NCBI RefSeq assembly: GCF_051124815.1
Contig: NZ_CP118485.1
Location: 2,418,001 to 2,482,000, forward strand
Origin: Azospirillum sp051124815
GTDB lineage: Bacteria; Pseudomonadota; Alphaproteobacteria; Azospirillales; Azospirillaceae
DNA: 64,000 nucleotides
Direction of reading: 5' to 3'
Part shown: piece by piece, positions 62,183 to 64,000 of the stretch
How the letters are laid out: the number at the start of each line of letters is the position of its first letter
How positions within the stretch are numbered: position 1 is the stretch's first letter
The notes under the pieces: generated by a model
Told to the model about the DNA's origin: nothing
Databases searched by the model: none
The model's input: only the letters and a program-made list of their open reading frames with translations
Translations under genes and position numbers: made by a program

Positions 62183-62818
62183 ATGTCCATGCTTGATCTG
62201 GACAAATTCCGCGCCACCCCCCTGCAGCACGACCCGTATGATTTCCTGTGCGTTCCGGGTTTCGTGAAGCGGGAGTTTCTTGAAGAGCTGCACCGCGACT
62301 ATCCCAAGGTCGACAAGCCAGGTTCGATCCCGCTGGGCGTCTTCCCGCAGGGGCCGAGCTTCGACCGGATGATCGCCGAGTTGAAGGGGCCGGAGGTCTG
62401 CAAGGCCTTTTCCGACAAGTTCGATCTGGATCTGTCGAAATACCCGACCATGTTCACGGCACGCGGCATGTGCCGGGCGACCGACGGCAAGATCCATCCG
62501 GATTCGGCCAGCAAGGTCATCACCGTGCTGATCTACATGAACCCGCCCTGGGAGGCGACCGGCGGCCGCCTGCGCATCCTGCGCTCCCAGAACCTGGAGG
62601 ATTACGCCGCCGAGGTCCCGCCGGAGGAAGGCACCCTGATGTGCTTCCGCCGCAGCGACACCTCCTGGCACGGGCATTACCCCTTCGAAGGCCAGCGCCG
62701 CGCCATCCAGATGAACTGGGTCAAGGGCAGCGTCTATATCTGGCACGAACAGTGGCGCCACCGCATCGGCGCCTGGGCGAAGGGCGTCTTCGGCGGCCAG
62801 CAGTCGGCAGGCTATTGA
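62183..62818 (+). CDS. 2OG-Fe(II) oxygenase family protein 2
   Basis: A 211-aa member of the same superfamily as its neighbour, although sequence identity is low. The ligands appear as H105 and D107 in DGKIHPDSASKVITVLIYMN and H163 in TSWHGHYPFEG, with R172 or R173 for 2-oxoglutarate. GGRLRILRSQNLEDYAAEV and GTLMCFRRSD form the jelly-roll strands. GGGAG (62168-62172) precedes the ATG at 62183, which was preferred to one at 62123. An 85-bp palindromic repeat follows the gene at 62850. Confidence 0.78.
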   Translation: MSMLDLDKFRATPLQHDPYDFLCVPGFVKREFLEELHRDYPKVDKPGSIPLGVFPQGPSFDRMIAELKGPEVCKAFSDKFDLDLSKYPTMFTARGMCRATDGKIHPDSASKVITVLIYMNPPWEATGGRLRILRSQNLEDYAAEVPPEEGTLMCFRRSDTSWHGHYPFEGQRRAIQMNWVKGSVYIWHEQWRHRIGAWAKGVFGGQQSAGY

Positions 62819-62849
62819 GGACGGTGGGTTTTTAGGGCCGATTATTAGC

Positions 62850-62934
62850 CGTCATCCCCGCGAAGGCGGGGATCCAGGAAACTCCGCATTCAAGCGGCTG
62901 AAGCGACTGGATTCCCGCCTTCGCGGGAATGACG
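62850..62934. repeat. 85-bp palindromic repeat, copy 2
   Basis: Same ends and same length as the copy at 10101-10185; the 30 bases in the centre vary. Here it lies between convergent genes and lacks the outer terminal repeats seen in copy 1. It could double as a bidirectional terminator. Confidence 0.75.
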
Positions 62935-62969
62935 GCCGAAAGACGTGAAACTCAGAAGGACCGCGCCCC

Positions 62970-63551
62970 TCAGTCGATCAGATCCTCGACCTCGCGGATG
63001 CGGCCATTGTCGATCATGAACTGGACCAGTTCCGGGCGCTGCTTACCCAGCTTGCGGTGACGCTGGCGGACGGCGGCGATCAGATCGCCGTTGCGGCCGA
63101 GGATGTCGTCGGCGAACTCGATCATGCGCAGGTTGGGCCAGGTCTGGGCGCGGATGGCGACCACCGTCCCCACCGCGTCGGCCGCCGGAAGGTCGGGGCG
63201 CGCCTGGGCCAGGATCATGGTCAGCGCTGCGGTGGAGCGCGACACGCCGGCATGGCAGTGGACCAGCAGATGGCGGCAATCCACCGGCTCGGCCAGCAGG
63301 TCGCGGCCGAAGGCCAGGATGCGCTCCACATCGGACCGTTCCGGCGCGATCTGGCCGCGGGTCGGTTCGATGATGTCGTGGAAGCGCAGTTCCAGCCGCT
63401 CATGCTCGCCGTAATCGCCGAACTCGCTCGGCTCCGTCATCTCGGGATCGAGGATGGACAGGACATGGCTGACCTTGCCGCCGCCGAAATTGCAAAGCTC
63501 GCTGAGACCGCAGACGGTCAGGCCGAAAGGCACGAAATCGCTGGCCATCAT
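62970..63551 (-). CDS. protein tyrosine phosphatase-like protein
   Basis: A 193-aa cytoplasmic phosphatase of the dual-specificity/tyrosine class. The P-loop is LLVHCHAGVSRSTAAL, a full HCxxGxxR signature with the nucleophilic Cys. VSHVLSILDPEMTEPSEF precedes it and a general-acid Asp may lie in ELRFHDIIEP. Such proteins occur widely in alphaproteobacteria with unknown targets. The start is ATG-ATG at 63551/63548, with GAGAGA just upstream. Confidence 0.85.
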   Translation of the reverse strand: MMASDFVPFGLTVCGLSELCNFGGGKVSHVLSILDPEMTEPSEFGDYGEHERLELRFHDIIEPTRGQIAPERSDVERILAFGRDLLAEPVDCRHLLVHCHAGVSRSTAALTMILAQARPDLPAADAVGTVVAIRAQTWPNLRMIEFADDILGRNGDLIAAVRQRHRKLGKQRPELVQFMIDNGRIREVEDLID

Positions 63552-63656
63552 TCTCTCGTTCGATTGCGGAGGAAAGGAAACGAAGCGCTGGGGAGCCGTA
63601 TTTGGCACCCGGCGCCGTAGCGCCGTCAACCCGGCAGCCCTGTCAAAGAATTCAGG

Positions 63657-63734
63657 TCAAAGAATGTTGAACAGGTAGAGCAGGAGGATGACGGGGATCG
63701 GAATGCCGACCAGCCACAGCAGAATACCGCGCAC
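63657..63734 (-). CDS. 25-residue single-helix membrane protein
   Basis: A very short frame starting with GTG at 63734: MRGILLWLVGIPIP followed by VILLLYLFNIL. It is one membrane helix with a double-Pro kink. AAGGAG sits 7 bases before the GTG, the best placed ribosome-binding site in this part of the window. Small proteins with the pattern RGILLWL-GIPIPIIILL are common in proteobacterial annotations, function unknown. It lies about 100 bases upstream of the tyrosine phosphatase gene on the same strand and may be cotranscribed. Confidence 0.65.
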   Translation of the reverse strand: MRGILLWLVGIPIPVILLLYLFNIL

Positions 63735-63844
63735 GAAGCCTCTCCTTCCGTCGTTGCAACGGGCGATCCGGCCGGCCGGCGCCGGCCCTCTCACCCGTTA
63801 CAACGGCTCAGGCCGCCGGTTGGTTGCAGCCCAGCGAACGGCGC

Positions 63845-64000
63845 TCAGGCCCCGTCACCCCCCTCGCCGTCGGCAACCGCCGGGGCGGCATCCTCGCCGG
63901 CCGGCGGCGTCGGCTGCATGGGCGTCGGGCGCGGACGGCGGGTGCGCAGTTTCTTCAGCAGCAGCGAGAAGGGCTTCAGCGCGGTGTCCATGATGGTCTG
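63845..64000 (-). CDS. C-terminal end of an unidentified protein (continues past window)
   Basis: The minus-strand frame is open from 64000 down to a TGA at 63845 and encodes 51 residues. The stretch MDTALKPFSLLLKKLRTRRP is followed by a Pro/Ala/Gly/Asp-rich, probably disordered tail. Composition looks coding, but no family can be named from the tail. The 110 bases between this stop and the 25-aa gene hold nothing recognised. Confidence 0.45.
   Translation of the reverse strand, partial: QTIMDTALKPFSLLLKKLRTRRPRPTPMQPTPPAGEDAAPAVADGEGGDGA

Overview
The window reads as a chromosomal stretch of a high-GC alphaproteobacterium, most probably Azospirillum or a close Rhodospirillales relative. This is judged from protein style, GC-rich codon use, alphaproteobacterial small-RNA and stress-promoter signatures and a napEDABC cluster. 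No database search was possible, so the genus is an inference. Most genes are housekeeping or metabolic. Long open frames opposite real genes are GC artefacts and were left out.

Layout. 1-10 kb: the end of a 2-oxoacid dehydrogenase E2 gene, a secreted DUF1194 protein, a small PAS protein, formyl-CoA transferase (frc), several small uncharacterised genes, a ferritin-like protein and the helicase gene hrpB. 9.9-10.5 kb is non-coding and packed with nested palindromic repeats. 10.5-13.8 kb is an AT-rich island: a small HTH gene faces a four-gene minus-strand operon (STAS-like plus winged helix, a 115-aa unknown, a cysteine-rich DUF4417-like protein, a GHKL ATPase) with its own promoter and operator-like palindrome. 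14-24 kb: pyruvate phosphate dikinase, a PAS-GAF-GGDEF-EAL protein, and a B12-dependent ribonucleotide reductase with a possible NrdR box. 24-29 kb: a PRC-barrel protein and the aroA-cmk-rpsA operon, led by a small-RNA-like hairpin transcript.

29-45 kb: a FYDLN-acid protein, tRNA-Ala(GGC), a PheC-like periplasmic protein, tRNA-Val(GAC) and an N-formylglutamate amidohydrolase. These are followed by a candidate MmgR-like sRNA, otsA behind an EcfG-type stress promoter, glucokinase, a ModE-like regulator, a YqaA membrane protein and a TrmH-family methyltransferase. Next come an orphan sigma-70 region 1.1-like domain on a membrane anchor, msrA, a PAS gene coupled to a soluble FtsK-like translocase, DinB and PPOX proteins, a 7TMR-DISM-like histidine kinase and MgtC.

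45-64 kb: napEDABC (periplasmic nitrate reductase) behind an FNR/NnrR-type box; a polymorphic toxin 44-type gene with two tandemly duplicated candidate immunity genes in an AT-richer pocket; a membrane protein and a Cys-rich PAS protein; carB and greA; a dienelactone hydrolase, chrA, an Lrp-type regulator, an ELM1-like protein, two adjacent 2OG-Fe(II) oxygenases, a protein tyrosine phosphatase, a 25-aa membrane protein and the end of an unidentified gene.

The strongest candidates for something undescribed are the STAS/GHKL/Cys-rich operon (10840-13779), the membrane-anchored sigma 1.1 domain (37358-37819), the toxin with duplicated immunity genes (49984-51716) and the pair of related minus-strand sRNA candidates (28863-28930 and 32344-32444).
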